Source: Nesterenkonia pannonica (GTDB taxonomy: Bacteria; Actinomycetota; Actinomycetes; Actinomycetales; Micrococcaceae). Taken from it: 64,000 nt of DNA. The DNA lies in contig NZ_CP080575.1 in NCBI RefSeq assembly GCF_019575955.1, positions 496,001 to 560,000 of the forward strand. The letters are read 5' to 3'. The first letter of the stretch is position 1. Every line of letters begins with the position of its first letter. Below, piece by piece: positions 30,498-40,502 of this stretch. Below the pieces are notes generated by a model. The model did no database searches, had not been told where the DNA came from, and was given only the letters and a program-made list of their open reading frames with translations. A program made the translations under genes and the position numbers.

Positions 30498-30971
30498 GTG
30501 CGCCTGTGGTCTCTGCACCCTGCGGCCCTGGACCGGCAGGGACTGATCGCCTCCTGGCGTGAGGCCCTGCTCGCCCAAGCAGTGCTGCTGGGCCGAACGC
30601 GCGGGTACACCCGCCACCCGCAGCTGCACCGGTTCCGGGAGCATCCGGAGCCGGTGCAGGCCATCGTCGCCTTCCTGCACGGGGTGCGGGAGGAGGCGGT
30701 GGTCAGGGCTACAGGTTCGACGCCTACCGCATCGCCGAACCTCCTGAGAGCGCCGCCATGCGGCATTGATCCGTCGCCGATCGAGGTCACCGCCGGTCAG
30801 CTCGATCTTGAGTGGCAGCACCTGCGGGCCAAGATCGCCGCGCGCTCCCGGAGCGGCTCGAAGCCGCCGACGCCCTCGTGGCGGGACCCGTCGGGGCCGG
30901 ACGCGAGCATCCGCCGGCGCACCCCTGTTCACCGTGGTTCCGGGCGGCTTACCGACTGGGAGCGCGCGTGA
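30498..30971 (+). CDS. Pyrimidine dimer DNA glycosylase / endonuclease V family protein
   Basis: About 158 residues from GTG 30498, three bases after the ferrochelatase stop. MRLWSLHPAALDRQGL, WREALLAQAVLLGRTRGYTRHPQL and HRFREHPEPVQAI match the bacterial T4-endonuclease-V-like family that incises UV-damaged DNA. The middle and end are broken (near 30705, 30765, 30850, 30900 and 30945); the last codons probably read DWERA. It overlaps the GT2 gene. A role in UV repair fits the nearby photolyase and carotenoids. Confidence 0.75.
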   Translation: MRLWSLHPAALDRQGLIASWREALLAQAVLLGRTRGYTRHPQLHRFREHPEPVQAIVAFLHGVREEAVVRATGSTPTASPNLLRAPPCGIDPSPIEVTAGQLDLEWQHLRAKIAARSRSGSKPPTPSWRDPSGPDASIRRRTPVHRGSGRLTDWERA

Positions 30972-31793
30972 GCTCCAGCACCGTCTCCGTGGTCATTCCC
31001 TGCAAGGACGATGCTCGACTGCTGCGCGTATGCCTCGCATCGCTGGCCGAGCAGACGGTCCCCGCCGATGAGGTGATAGTGGTGGACAACAGGTCCTCCG
31101 ACGATTCCGCCGCCGTGGCCGAGGCTGCCGGAGCGAGGGTGGTGCGGTGCGAGGAGCCCGGCATTCCCGCGGCCAGCGCCATGCGGCTACGATGCCGCCT
31201 CCGGGGATCTCATCCTCCGGCTCGATGCGGACTGCATCCCGCCGGTCCTGTGGATCGAAGAGATGGCGGCAGGGTTCGACGAGCACCCGCGGGCAGCGGC
31301 GCTGACCGGGTAAGCCCAGTTCTATGACGGCCCCGCTGCTCTGCGCCGACCGCTGGTGGCCTGCTACCTGGGCGCCTATGTCGCCGTCTCATCCGCCGCC
31401 CTGGGGCATCGGCCGCTCTTCGGATCCAACATGGGCATCCGGCGCGCTGCGTGGCGAGAGGTGCGTGACGGTGTGCACCGGAGCGACCAGGAGATACATG
31501 ACGATATGGACCTCTCCTTCCACATCGGCGCAGAGCACCGCGTCGCATACCTGCGAGGAGCCTCGGTGATGGGCATGTCCATGCGACCGTTCTACGATGG
31601 GCGAGCATTTATGAAGAGATTCAGCAGAGGCATGCGCACGGTCACGATCCACTGGCCGGAGGACTTCCCTCCCCGCCGGTGGACGAGGCTCCTGAGGCAG
31701 GGGCGTCCCGATGACCCTGCCGCCGCAGACCGCCGCGTCGATGATGGACCGCTTCCTGCGCCCGCCGGAGACCTACGCCGAGACCGCCGCTGA
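30968..31793 (+). CDS. Family 2 glycosyltransferase
   Basis: About 260 residues from GTG 30968, GT-A fold. STVSVVIPCKDDARLLRVCL, VIVVDNRSSDD, LILRLDADCIPP (the DxD-type motif, after a break near 31190), FGSNMGIRRAAW and DMDLSF are visible. A stop at 31312 arises within GGGTAAGCCC; GCCGGC there restores TGPAQFYDG. The end is uncertain: the current frame runs to 31793, overlapping the next gene, but a one-base change would end it at the ATGA at 31711. It may glycosylate a lipid or pigment (inference). Confidence 0.7.
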
Positions 31794-32310
31794 TGCCCTC
31801 CGGGTCATCGGTGTGCTCGGAGTCATTCTCGCGTTTGCACTCTTTGAGGTGACCGACGCCGGAATCCTTGCCTTCGCCCTGCCGGGGTCTTCGCGCCCCG
31901 CTTCATCGGCCTGCGGCCCTCCTGGACATCACGGTCTCCGTGACGCTGCTGATCGCGGCCTGGAGCAACGTGTTCGACCTGTACACCAGCATCTGGTGGT
32001 GGGACATCGTCGTCCACCTCGTCCTCAACGGCGTGCTCGCCGCCGCGCTGCACGCCTTCCTCGTGACCCAGAGCGTGCTCCCGCAGCCGGGGACCCGCGC
32101 CCCATCGCCACCGTGGGCCTGACCGTCGCACTGGGCCTGGCCATGGCCTCCCTGTGGGAGATGGTCGAATGGGTGGGCTTCGAATACGTCACCCAAGACA
32201 TCTACGTCACCTACGCGGACACGATCGGCGATATGGCTGCCGGAGGACTCGGCTCCCTGTTCGCCGGGTACGTGGTGCTGCGCTGCCGCCTCACGCGCAT
32301 CGAGCGCTGA
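31711..32310 (+). CDS. DUF2238-type membrane protein
   Basis: About 200 residues with five or six membrane helices. The conserved acidic positions of the family are visible: NVFDLYTSIWWWDIVVH and SLWEMVEWVGFEYVTQ, then DTIGDMAAGGLGSLFAGY. Two compensating breaks near 31890 and 32100 leave the middle in another frame. Such proteins are of unknown function. It ends the gene series that starts at the carotenoid operon. Confidence 0.7.
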   Translation: MTLPPQTAASMMDRFLRPPETYAETAADALRVIGVLGVILAFALFEVTDAGILAFALPGSSRPASSACGPPGHHGLRDAADRGLEQRVRPVHQHLVVGHRRPPRPQRRARRRAARLPRDPERAPAAGDPRPIATVGLTVALGLAMASLWEMVEWVGFEYVTQDIYVTYADTIGDMAAGGLGSLFAGYVVLRCRLTRIER

Positions 32311-32363
32311 CCCGACCTCTGAAGGCCCGCTTCAGCCGGAGCACACCCCAGTGCGCGGCAGCT

Positions 32364-33547
32364 TCAGGTCGCGAGCGGCAGAGTCCGCGCCGCGAGCTCC
32401 GCTGCGATGGACCGGACCTGCTCATAGCCGGTGGCCATCAGGAAGGTCGGCGCCCTGCCGTATGACTTCATGCCCGCGATGAAGAACCCCTCCTCCGGGT
32501 GAGAGAGGACGTCCGCGCCGTGAGCGGGCACGGTGCCGCAGGAGTGGATGGCCGGATCGATCAGCGGGGCCAGCGATCGGGGCGCGAGAAGCTGAGAGTC
32601 CAGATCCAGCTCCAGGGAGCTCAGCGGGCCCAGGTCCGGGCCGAAGCCGGTCGCAGAGATGAGCGAGTCGACGCTCGCCGTCCGGCCGTCCGTGAACGTG
32701 ACGGTCAGAGACCCTGCGTCGCTGTGAAGACGGTCGAGTCCGGCTGCGGTGAGGAGCTCCACCTTCTCGCTCTCCACCAGACGGCGCAGACGCTGCCCCA
32801 GCGCCCCGCGCTCGGGCAGCTGATCCGCCTCCCCGCCCCCGTAGGTGCGCTCGGGATCATGTCCGCGGATGGCCCACAGGATCTGCGTCCGGGGCTCTTC
32901 CCGTTTGAGCGCGGCCAGGCTGAGGAGCGAGTTCACGGCGCTGTGGCCCGATCCGACGACGAGCGCCCGTCGACCCGCACACCGAGAGCGATCCCGGCCG
33001 AGCACATCGGGCAGGGCTCCGAGCAGGTGCCGCTGGACGCTCGGGTCGTCCTCACCCGGAACCGGCGCATCGGGGGCGCCGAGCGTGTTGGGCCTGTCCC
33101 ATGTGCCGGAGGCATCGATCACCGCCCGGGCCTGCGCCTGCGTCGGAGCACCGTGCTGATCGCCGCTGAGCAGGAACGCTCCGGCGCCCTCCGCCGCGGC
33201 GGTGCGCGCGATGGCGGTGATGCGAGTGCCCCACCGGATGTGCCCGCGCAGCTCGGGGGTGTCCGCCAGCGGCGTGAGATAGTTCTCGACGAGCTCGGCT
33301 CCGGTGGGAAGAGCGGTGGGCCGAGGAGAGGTCCAGTCCTCAGCCTCGAGCATCCGGCGGGCGGCGGCGTCGAGGTTGTACTGCCAGGGGAGAAGAGCCG
33401 GATGTGCCCCCACCGGCTGACGGCCGCTCCCGCGTGCTCGCCTGCTTCGAAGACGAGTGGCTCGATGCCGTGCTCGATCAGGTGAGCCGCAGCTGCGAGC
33501 CCCACAGGCCCGGCCCCGACGACTGCGACGGGCAGCTGCTCGTTCAT
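32364..33547 (-). CDS. FAD-dependent oxidoreductase, arsenic-linked flavoprotein monooxygenase type
   Basis: About 394 residues. The FAD site is VAVVGAGPVGLAAAAHL, the NADP site is ALVVGSGHSAVNSLLSL, and LISATGFGPD is the typical later motif. GHIRLFSPWQYNLDAAA is conserved in the group. One frameshift near 33395. It lies 10 bases after the Acr3 gene in the arsenic island, where flavoproteins of this kind (ArsO-like) are common; the reaction is not established from sequence. Confidence 0.75.
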
Positions 33548-33557
33548 GCTCGCTCCT

Positions 33558-34670
33558 TCAGAGAGTGGTGGGCGGGGTGTGGGCCATCACGCGCTGGCCG
33601 CGTTCGCCCGCGGTGTGGAAGTGCTTGCGGGCCCAGAGGGCCACGTAGACCAGGCCGACGAGGACCGGCACCTCGATGAGCGGGCCGACGACTCCGGCCA
33701 GCGCCTGCCCGGACGCGGCGCCGAAGGTCGCGATCGAGACCGCGATCGCCAGCTCGAAGTTGTTGCCCGCCGCGGTGAAGGCCAGCGTGGTGGAGCGCTC
33801 GTATCCCATCCTCAGCATCCAGCCGATCGCCATGGAGGCGATGAACGTGACCGTGAAGTAGACCAGCAGCGGCAGTGCGATGCGCACCACGTCCAAGGGC
33901 TGGCTGAGCACCTGCTCACCCTGCAGGGCGAAGAGGACGACGATGGTGAACAGAAGGCCGTAGAGCGCCCACGGGCCGAGCTTCGGCAGGAGCCGCTCCT
34001 CATACCAGGCGCGGCCTTTGCGGCGCTCGCCGACGACGCGGGTGAGGAAGCCTGCCGCCAGCGGTATTCCGAGGAAGACGAGCACCGAGACCGTGATCGC
34101 CCAGATGCTGAACTCCGCCGTCGTCGTCTCCAGGCCCAGCCACGTGGGGAGCACCTGGAGGTAGAACCAGCCGAGGACGCCGAACATGAAGACCTGGAAG
34201 ACGGAGTTGATGCCGACCAGGACGGCGGCGGCCTCACGGTTGCCGCACGCGAGGTCGTTCCAGATCAGGACCATGGCGATGCAGCGGGCGAGGCCCACAA
34301 TGATCAGCCCGGTGCGGTATTCGGGCAGGTCGGGCAGGAAGATCCAGGCCAGAGCGAACATGAACGCCGGAGCAAGGAGCCAGTTGATCACCAGCGAGGT
34401 GATGAGGAGCTTCCTGTCCCGCAGCACCAGATGGGTCTCGGAATAGCGCACCTTGGCCAGGACGGGGTACATCATGACCAGCAGTCCGACTGCGATCGGC
34501 ACCGAGACGCTTAGCCACCTCGACGGCGTGGAGGGCCTGCCCCACCCATGGAGCGACGACGGCGATCAGCAGTCAAGTCCCATCGCTGCGAGAATCCAGA
34601 CCGGCAGGAATCTGTCCAGCAGCGACAGCCGTGCGGCCACGGGCGCTGTGTCGACCGGGGTGGGGTTCAT
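33558..34670 (-). CDS. acr3: Arsenite efflux permease, ACR3 family
   Basis: About 370 residues with ten membrane helices. PIAVGLLVMMYPVLAKVRY and NWLLAPAFMFALAWIFL are hallmark stretches; GLARCIAMVLIWNDLACG holds the essential Cys, and LGWFYLQVLP follows. The N-terminal part is split near 34562 and at 34509, where GCTAAGC replaces GCCGGC in EVAGVSVP. It exports arsenite from the cytoplasm and is divergent from arsR-arsC. Confidence 0.9.
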
Positions 34671-34689
34671 AAGAAGCCGGATCCTTCAT

Positions 34690-34745
34690 CTAGATCGATG
34701 GGTGTCGATATGAGAGTATTCTCTTAAACATCGATGTTCGTCAAT
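34690..34745. promoter_or_regulatory. Divergent ars promoter/operator region
   Basis: Between acr3 and arsR lies an AT-rich stretch with ATCGATG at 34696 and again at 34730 and the short inverted pair GAGA/TCTC around 34714-34725. ArsR usually binds here over both promoters. The exact operator cannot be fixed by eye. Confidence 0.35.
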
Positions 34746-34760
34746 CCAAGGAGGTCGATC

Positions 34761-35165
34761 ATGGCACAGAACGGCGAGCCGCAGCCTGCCGAGTGCCGCA
34801 GTGTCCCTCCGGGGCATCCCGCAGTGGATGCGAACACTGCTGTGGAGGTCGCCTCCAGGATGAAGGCGCTGAGCGATCCGAACCGGCTCGTTCTGCTCTC
34901 ACTCGTGGCGGCCGGGGAGAACGCAGAGGCCTGCGTCTGCGATCTCACGGAGCCTGTGGGCCTCAGGCAGCCCACCGTCTCGCACCACCTGAAGATCCTC
35001 GTCGACGCCGGGTACCTCACCCGCGAGAAGCGCGGAACCTGGTCCTACTACTCCAGTGGTGCCAGGCTCCTGGAGGAGCTGAGCCAGACCCTCAGCAGCC
35101 TGATGCCCGGCACCGTCGTCGACGACCGTGCCGACCAACCCTCGAAGGAGACAGTGAACGTATGA
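34761..35165 (+). CDS. arsR: ArsR family metalloregulator
   Basis: Intact, 134 residues, with AAGGAGG at the ideal distance. The winged-helix reads MKALSDPNRLVLLSLV and LRQPTVSHHLKILVDAGYL; the metal-site motif is ACVCDLTE in the recognition region, as in classical ArsR. It should release DNA on binding arsenite. Its stop overlaps arsC by ATGA. Confidence 0.9.
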   Translation: MAQNGEPQPAECRSVPPGHPAVDANTAVEVASRMKALSDPNRLVLLSLVAAGENAEACVCDLTEPVGLRQPTVSHHLKILVDAGYLTREKRGTWSYYSSGARLLEELSQTLSSLMPGTVVDDRADQPSKETVNV

Positions 35166-35602
35166 GCAGCAGCACTCCGGGCGTCCTGTTCGTCTGCGTG
35201 AAGAACGGAGGCAAGTCGCAGATGGCGGCAGGCCTCTTCGAGAAGGGCCTCGAAGAGCGCGGCCAGTCCGACGCGGTGCGGGTCGCCTCCGCCGGCACGA
35301 AGCCGGGAAGCGCAGTGAACGCGCTGTCAGCAGAGGTCCTCGCTGAGGTCGGCGTCGATATCGCCGACCGCACGCCCACGCAGCTGACGCCCGAGGCGAT
35401 GCAGGAGGCCGGGCGGGTCGTGATCCTAGGCGCAGAGGCGGAGGTCCCCGAGGTCGAGGGCGTCACGATCGAGCGGTGGGAGACCGACGAGCCATCCGAG
35501 CGCGGCATCGAAGGCCGTGAGCGCATGGAGCTCGTGCGAGACGATATCCGTGCTCGGACCGAGAGGCTGACCGACCAGCTGCTGTCGGACAGGGCCGCCT
35601 GA
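35162..35602 (+). CDS. arsC: Arsenate reductase, low-molecular-weight phosphatase type
   Basis: Intact, 146 residues. The active-site loop is FVCVKNGGKSQMAAGLF: the nucleophilic Cys is followed by five residues and Lys instead of the usual Arg. Later come SAGTKPGSAVN and VVILGAEAEVP. Actinobacterial members commonly use mycothiol. It shares an operon with arsR and converts arsenate to arsenite for export by Acr3. Confidence 0.8.
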   Translation: MSSSTPGVLFVCVKNGGKSQMAAGLFEKGLEERGQSDAVRVASAGTKPGSAVNALSAEVLAEVGVDIADRTPTQLTPEAMQEAGRVVILGAEAEVPEVEGVTIERWETDEPSERGIEGRERMELVRDDIRARTERLTDQLLSDRAA

Positions 35603-35610
35603 GCCGCGGA

Positions 35611-36437
35611 TCAGGCGCTGATGATGCCGAAGCTCAGCATCACATAGACGCTGATGCCCAGCAGGATGCGGTAGCCCACGAACAGGCCGTAGCTGTTCCT
35701 CGACACGTAGGCGAGGAACCAGCCGATGATCACATAGGCGACGACGAAGCCGACCGCCGTGGCCAGCATCGTCTGCCCCATCGTGTACGGCCCCGTCTGG
35801 TCCCCGAACGAGCCCATCAGCTTATAGAGGCCTGAGCCGAACACCGCCGGAATCGCGAGAAGGAACGAGTACCGAGCGGCGGCCTCACGGGTGTATCCCA
35901 TCAGGAGCCCCGCGGTGATCGTTCCGCCGGAGCGTGAGACCCCGGGCACCAGGGCCAACGCCTGAGCGAAGCCGAAGATCACACCGTCACGCACGCTCAG
36001 CCGCTCCAGCGGCTTCCGCTGGCTGCCTATCCTGTCCGCGAACCCCAGCAGGATTCCGAACCCGATGAGCATCGTGGCCACGAGCCACAGGCTGCGGAAG
36101 GTGGACATGATGTAGTCCTCCAGCAGAAGCCCCAGCACCACGATCGGGATCGTTCCGACAATGATGAGCCAGCCCATCCGGGCGTCCGGGGAGCTGTGGG
36201 GACCGCGTCCCAGCACTGCGCGGCCCCACGCACCGAGAATGCGGAGAATGTCGCGCCAGAAGAACACCAGGACCGCCGCCTCGGTCCCGAGCTGGGTGAT
36301 GGCGGTGAACGCCGCCCGGGATCCGCTGCGCTGGGCAGAAACTCTCCGACGATCCTCAGATGGGCCGAGGAGGAGATGGGGAGGAATTCGGTGAGGCCCT
36401 GCACCAGGCCCAGAATGATCGCTTCGATCCATTGCAC
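35611..36437 (-). CDS. uppP: Undecaprenyl-diphosphatase
   Basis: About 275 residues, integral membrane. The two signature regions are [15 protein letters not shown] and [18 protein letters not shown], with catalytic Glu, His and Arg/Ser residues as in UppP/BacA. One frameshift near 36325. It recycles the lipid carrier for peptidoglycan synthesis and adds bacitracin tolerance. Its neighbour on the same strand upstream is the orphan BMP lipoprotein, 40 bases away. Confidence 0.9.
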
Positions 36438-36476
36438 CTGCTGAGACTACTCCTGGCCGGGCCCTCCGAAGACCGC

Positions 36477-37553
36477 CTATGTGGGCGCGTTCTCGCTCTC
36501 GATGACAGTCTCGCCCGAGATGATCTCCTCACGGAGCCTGTCCAGGTCGTCGACGAGCTGCTGCGGCACATCGTCCTCGAACTCGTGGAAGGGTGCCAGC
36601 CCCACTCCTTCGTTCTCGAGGTCGCCGACGTAGGTCTCACTGCCGAACTGGTCCGCTTCGCCCTCTTCGATAGTGTCGTACACCGCCTCCGAGATCTTCT
36701 TCATGACGGAGGTCAGCACCACATCGCCGTATCGGGTGGACATGTACCCGTCCGAGTCGACCCACACCATCTTTGCGCCGGCATCCGCGATCGGGTCACC
36801 GGCCCCAGGCCGGACTGGTAACTACGGGCATGATGATGTCCGCGCCCCAGGCGATCAGCTGCTCGGTGACGAGCTCACCCTGCGCACGGTCGGCGAAGTC
36901 GTCGGAGAAGGACCCCTCCTGCGTCTCCTTGTCCCAGCCGACGAGATCCACGTCGGCGTCGTTGTCCTCGTTGTAGCGATCAATGCCGTCCGAGAAGCCG
37001 TCCATGAACACCGTGACCGACGGGATGGGCATGCCGCCCCACGTGCCGACCGTTCCGGTCTCTGACATGCCGGCGGAGAGGTAGCCGGCGAGGTACGCGG
37101 CCTCACCGGTGTTGAAGACCAGTGCCTTGGCGTTCTCATGCTCGTCGGCGAACACGTCGTCGACCAGGGCGAAGTCGGTGTCCGGCTGCGCGTCGGCCGA
37201 GGTGTTCAGCGTCTCCTGCAGGTTGAAGCCGATGCCGAAGATGAGGTCGCACTCCGCCTCCAGCATCTCCTCCATGTTGGGCTCGAAGTCCCACTCATAG
37301 GTGGACTCCGCCTCGTCGTAGCCGATCTCGAGGTCCTCCACCGCGCGCATCAGGCCCTCATAGGCGGACTGGTTGAAGGATTCGTCGTTCCAGCCTCCGG
37401 AGTCTGAGATCAGGCACGCGCCGTAGTCGGCGTCGGCAGGACGGACCTGGGGTCTTCGGAGACTTGCTCCTCCGCAGCCGAGCTGCAGGCAGTGACAGTC
37501 AGAATGCTCGCCGCCGCCATGACCGTTCCGGCGCGAGAGATTTTGGGCATCAT
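36477..37553 (-). CDS. BMP family lipoprotein, orphan second copy
   Basis: About 358 residues. The signal peptide (two adjacent ATGs, [17 protein letters not shown]) ends at VTAC. It is strongly similar to the protein at 1837: both share [32 protein letters not shown] and a C-terminal SGETVIxSENAP. Breaks lie near 36815 and 37450. No ABC transporter genes adjoin it, so it may feed the importer at 1-1786 or act alone. Confidence 0.85.
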
Positions 37554-37695
37554 GTGATTAGGGGTCCTCAGTGGGAAGTTCGAGTGATAGGACGACGTCG
37601 TTCCTCGCCGTCCCGGTCGGAGAGTCTACCCTCTGCCGGAGAGGCCGCCGCGCCGGTTGCCGCATCAGCCCCGCCTCTCGGGCCATACTGAGGAG

Positions 37696-38011
37696 ATGCA
37701 TGAGCAACTTTTCGCGGCCGTCCAGACCACCGTCTCCTCGGAGCCTGAGGCGGAAGCGCTGGCCCGACGGATCATCGAGGAGCGCCTCGCCGCCTGCGTT
37801 CAGGTGACGCAGGTGCGGAGCTACTACCGATGGGACGGAGTGCAGAGCTCTCCTGAGCAGCTCCTGACCTGCAAAACGGCCTCGCGCGGTGTCGGCGCTG
37901 AAGTCGCTGATCGCCCGGGAGCACCCCTACGATGAGCCCGAACTCATCGTGCTTCCCATCACCGACGGCAGTGAGGGCTATCTCGACTGGGTCTCGTCCG
38001 AGACGCGCTGA
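37696..38011 (+). CDS. cutA: CutA family divalent-ion tolerance protein
   Basis: About 105 residues. QTTVSSEPEAEALARRIIEE, RLAACVQVTQVRSYYRW and HPYDEPELIVLPITDG with YLDWV at the end define CutA1, a trimeric alpha/beta protein. A frameshift near 37890 hides the second half. GAGGAG precedes the ATG. The role is not well established in bacteria. Confidence 0.85.
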
Positions 38012-38049
38012 GCACTCCCGCCTGATTGTGTTCGGCCTAGACTCGCAGG

Positions 38050-39106
38050 GTGAGCATCTCTTCCCTCCCCGACACAGATCAGCACCGGCGCACGTTCGCC
38101 TCCGACAACTATTCCGGGGCCCACCCTGAGGTGATGGCCGCTCTCGCTGAGGCGAACGTCGGCCACGCCCCTGCCTACGGCGACGATCCGTGGACGGCTC
38201 AGCTGAAGGAGCTCGTCGGCCGCCTCTTCGCCCCGGAGGCTGAGGTGCATCCGGTGTTCAACGGCACGGGGGCCAACGTCATCGGCCTCCAAGCCGCGCT
38301 GCCGCGGTGGGGCGCCGTCATCTGCGCTTACTCCGCACACATTCAGAACGACGAAGGGGCCGCTCCGGAGAAGACCGGAGGGCTGAAGCTGCTCGCCCTC
38401 GATGCGCCCGACGGAAAGCTCACACCGGAGCTGGTCGAGGGGCGCGCCTGGGGATGGGGCGACCCGCACCGGGCTCAGCCGCTGGCAGTGTCCATCACGC
38501 AGAGCACCGAGCTCGGCACCTGCTACACGCCGGATGAGGTCCGCGCGCTGGCGGAGTGCACGCATCGTTACGGCATGGTGCTGCACATGGACGGATCCCG
38601 GCTCGGCAACGCGGCTGCGCACCTGGGTGCGAGCCTGGCCGAGATCACCGCCGACGCCGGGGTGGACGTCCTCAGCCTCGGCGGCACCAAAAATGGTCTT
38701 ATGGGCGCCGAGGCGGTGGTGGTGCTGCGTCCGCATGCTGCACTCGGCATGGAGTATCTGCGCAAGACGAACATGCAGCTCGGCTCCAAGATGCGATTCC
38801 TGTCCGCACAGCTGCTGGCGCTCTATGAGGGTGACCTCTGGCACCGCTCAGCCGCACATGCGAACGCGATGGCCGCTCGGCTCCGCCGTGGGCTGGAGGA
38901 GATCCCGGAGGTGGGCCTGGACCTCCCGACGCAGGCCAACGTCGTCTTTGCCGTCCTCCCCGGAGGCCAAGAGTCGAGCGCGCGAGGCCTTCCACTTCTA
39001 CGATTGGCCTGGCCGCCCTGGCCTGGTGCGTCTGATGTGCTCCTTCGACACCACCCCGGAGGATGTGGATGCGCTCGTCGATGCGGTGTCCGGCGCCGCC
39101 CGATGA
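38050..39106 (+). CDS. ltaE: Low-specificity L-threonine aldolase
   Basis: About 352 residues from GTG 38050, PLP fold type I. FASDNYSGAHPEVMAAL, GTGANVIGLQAAL, HMDGSRLGNAA and LSLGGTKNGLMGAEAVV (PLP Lys) are visible. VICAYSAHIQNDEG has Tyr from GCTTAC where a small residue is usual. A frameshift near 38970. It splits threonine to glycine and acetaldehyde. The stop overlaps the next gene. Confidence 0.88.
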
Positions 39107-39780
39107 CCTCTGAGGCGGGGGACGGCGCAGAGCCTGCATGGCTGAGTCTGCTGCGCAACGCCGCCCTGGGCGGTGTCGTGCTGCTCATGATCTGGTTGGT
39201 CTTCAACGTCGACCTTCCCTCCGTGGACGCCCTGCAGCAGATGGCGGCAGACTGGGGCCTGCTGGGCATCCTCGCCTTCATCGGTCTCTACGCCGCCGTG
39301 GGGCTGACTCCCATTCCTGTGACCGTGATGGCCGCAGCCGCCGGCGTGCTCTACGGGGTGGCGCTGGGCAGCATCGTCGCGGTGATCGGGGTGACGCTCG
39401 GAGCCTGGGGCGCGTACTGGCTGGCGCGGCTTCTGGGGAGCGAACCGTGCTGAGGATGCTGGGGCGGTATCGGGAACGCCTCGTGGGCCATCTCGGCCGC
39501 GCTTAAACTTCGAAGCGATCACCATGCTCCGCCTGATGCCCGGGATCCCCTACTGGCCCGTGAACTACGGCGCGGGGCCTTCGGCGTCCGGCAGCGGATA
39601 TACCTCACCGCCAGCTTTGTCAGCATCATTCCCGGTCAGGTGTCCCTCGTGTCCGTCGGGGCCTTCGCCGCCGAGCCCACCGCAATGACCGCACTGCCGG
39701 TCCTCGTGGCATGGACTGTGGTGATCGTCCTGACGGTCATCGCGTACCGCCGTTGGCGGGCCGTTGAGAGCAACGGCTGA
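39103..39780 (+). CDS. TVP38/TMEM64-type (DedA-like) membrane protein
   Basis: About 225 residues, five or six membrane helices. The family segment is visible in LTPIPVTVMAAAAGVLYGV and MLRLMPGIPYWPVNYGAGA. Breaks near 39445, 39501 (GCTTAAAC where Ala-Gly-Asn fits) and 39578. Its role is probably lipid or small-molecule transport across the membrane, not assigned. Confidence 0.75.
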
Positions 39781-39789
39781 GGGGTTCGC

Positions 39790-40465
39790 ATGGATGCTCA
39801 GTACACGGCTCTCCGTGAAGGATTCCGCGCCGCCGCTGAGGTGGAGCGGAAGAAGTCCCGCTTCCTTGCGGTGCTCACCAGGGTCCATTCCGCCGAGGAG
39901 GCGCAGAGCCTGGTGGAGGAGCTGAGGCGCGAGCACCCCGGGGCCCGCCATCACTGCTCCGCCTGGGTCATCGGGCCGGAGCGCCGAGTGCAGCGCGCCA
40001 ACGATGATGGTGAGCCGTCCGGCACCGCGCGCGCTCCGATGCTTGAGGCTCTGACCAGAGCTGACACCGCGCGCGGCGGGGCGACCTCTCAGACGTCGCA
40101 TTGGTGGTGGTGCGCTGGTTCGGCGGAACCCTGCTGGGGTCCGGCGGACTCGTCAGCGCCTATTCGGATGCCGCTCGCGCGGCCCTGGACCAGGCCCGCA
40201 GCGCGTTCGTCACTCGTTCGCGGCAGCGGCTCTTCACGCTCGAGGCGCCTCCGGCTCTCTCCGGTCAGTGGGAGAACGAGCTGCGACGGCGCGGAGCCCG
40301 CATCGCGGGGTGGAGTACACCGCGGAGGGCACTGCCGTCATCTGCCTGTCGGCCCTGGATGCGGGCGCCGCCGCTGATCAGCTCGCCGCTCATGCGGCGG
40401 CCGTGACAGGCGGAACGGCCCCGCTGACCCTCTTAGGCGTCGAGTGGATCGACTCGCCGGACTGA
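39790..40465 (+). CDS. YigZ/IMPACT family protein
   Basis: About 225 residues. KKSRFLAVLTRVHSAEEAQ, HHCSAWVIG, RANDDGEPSGTARAPML and VVVRWFGGTLLGSGGLVSAYSDAA define the UPF0029 domain; a DUF1949-type domain follows. Frameshifts near 40087 and 40310. The family is thought to act in translation-linked processes; function uncertain. Confidence 0.85.
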
Positions 40466-40502
40466 GATCAGCGGGGCCGTCAGGACCCGCGTGCCTGAGG
40501 GC

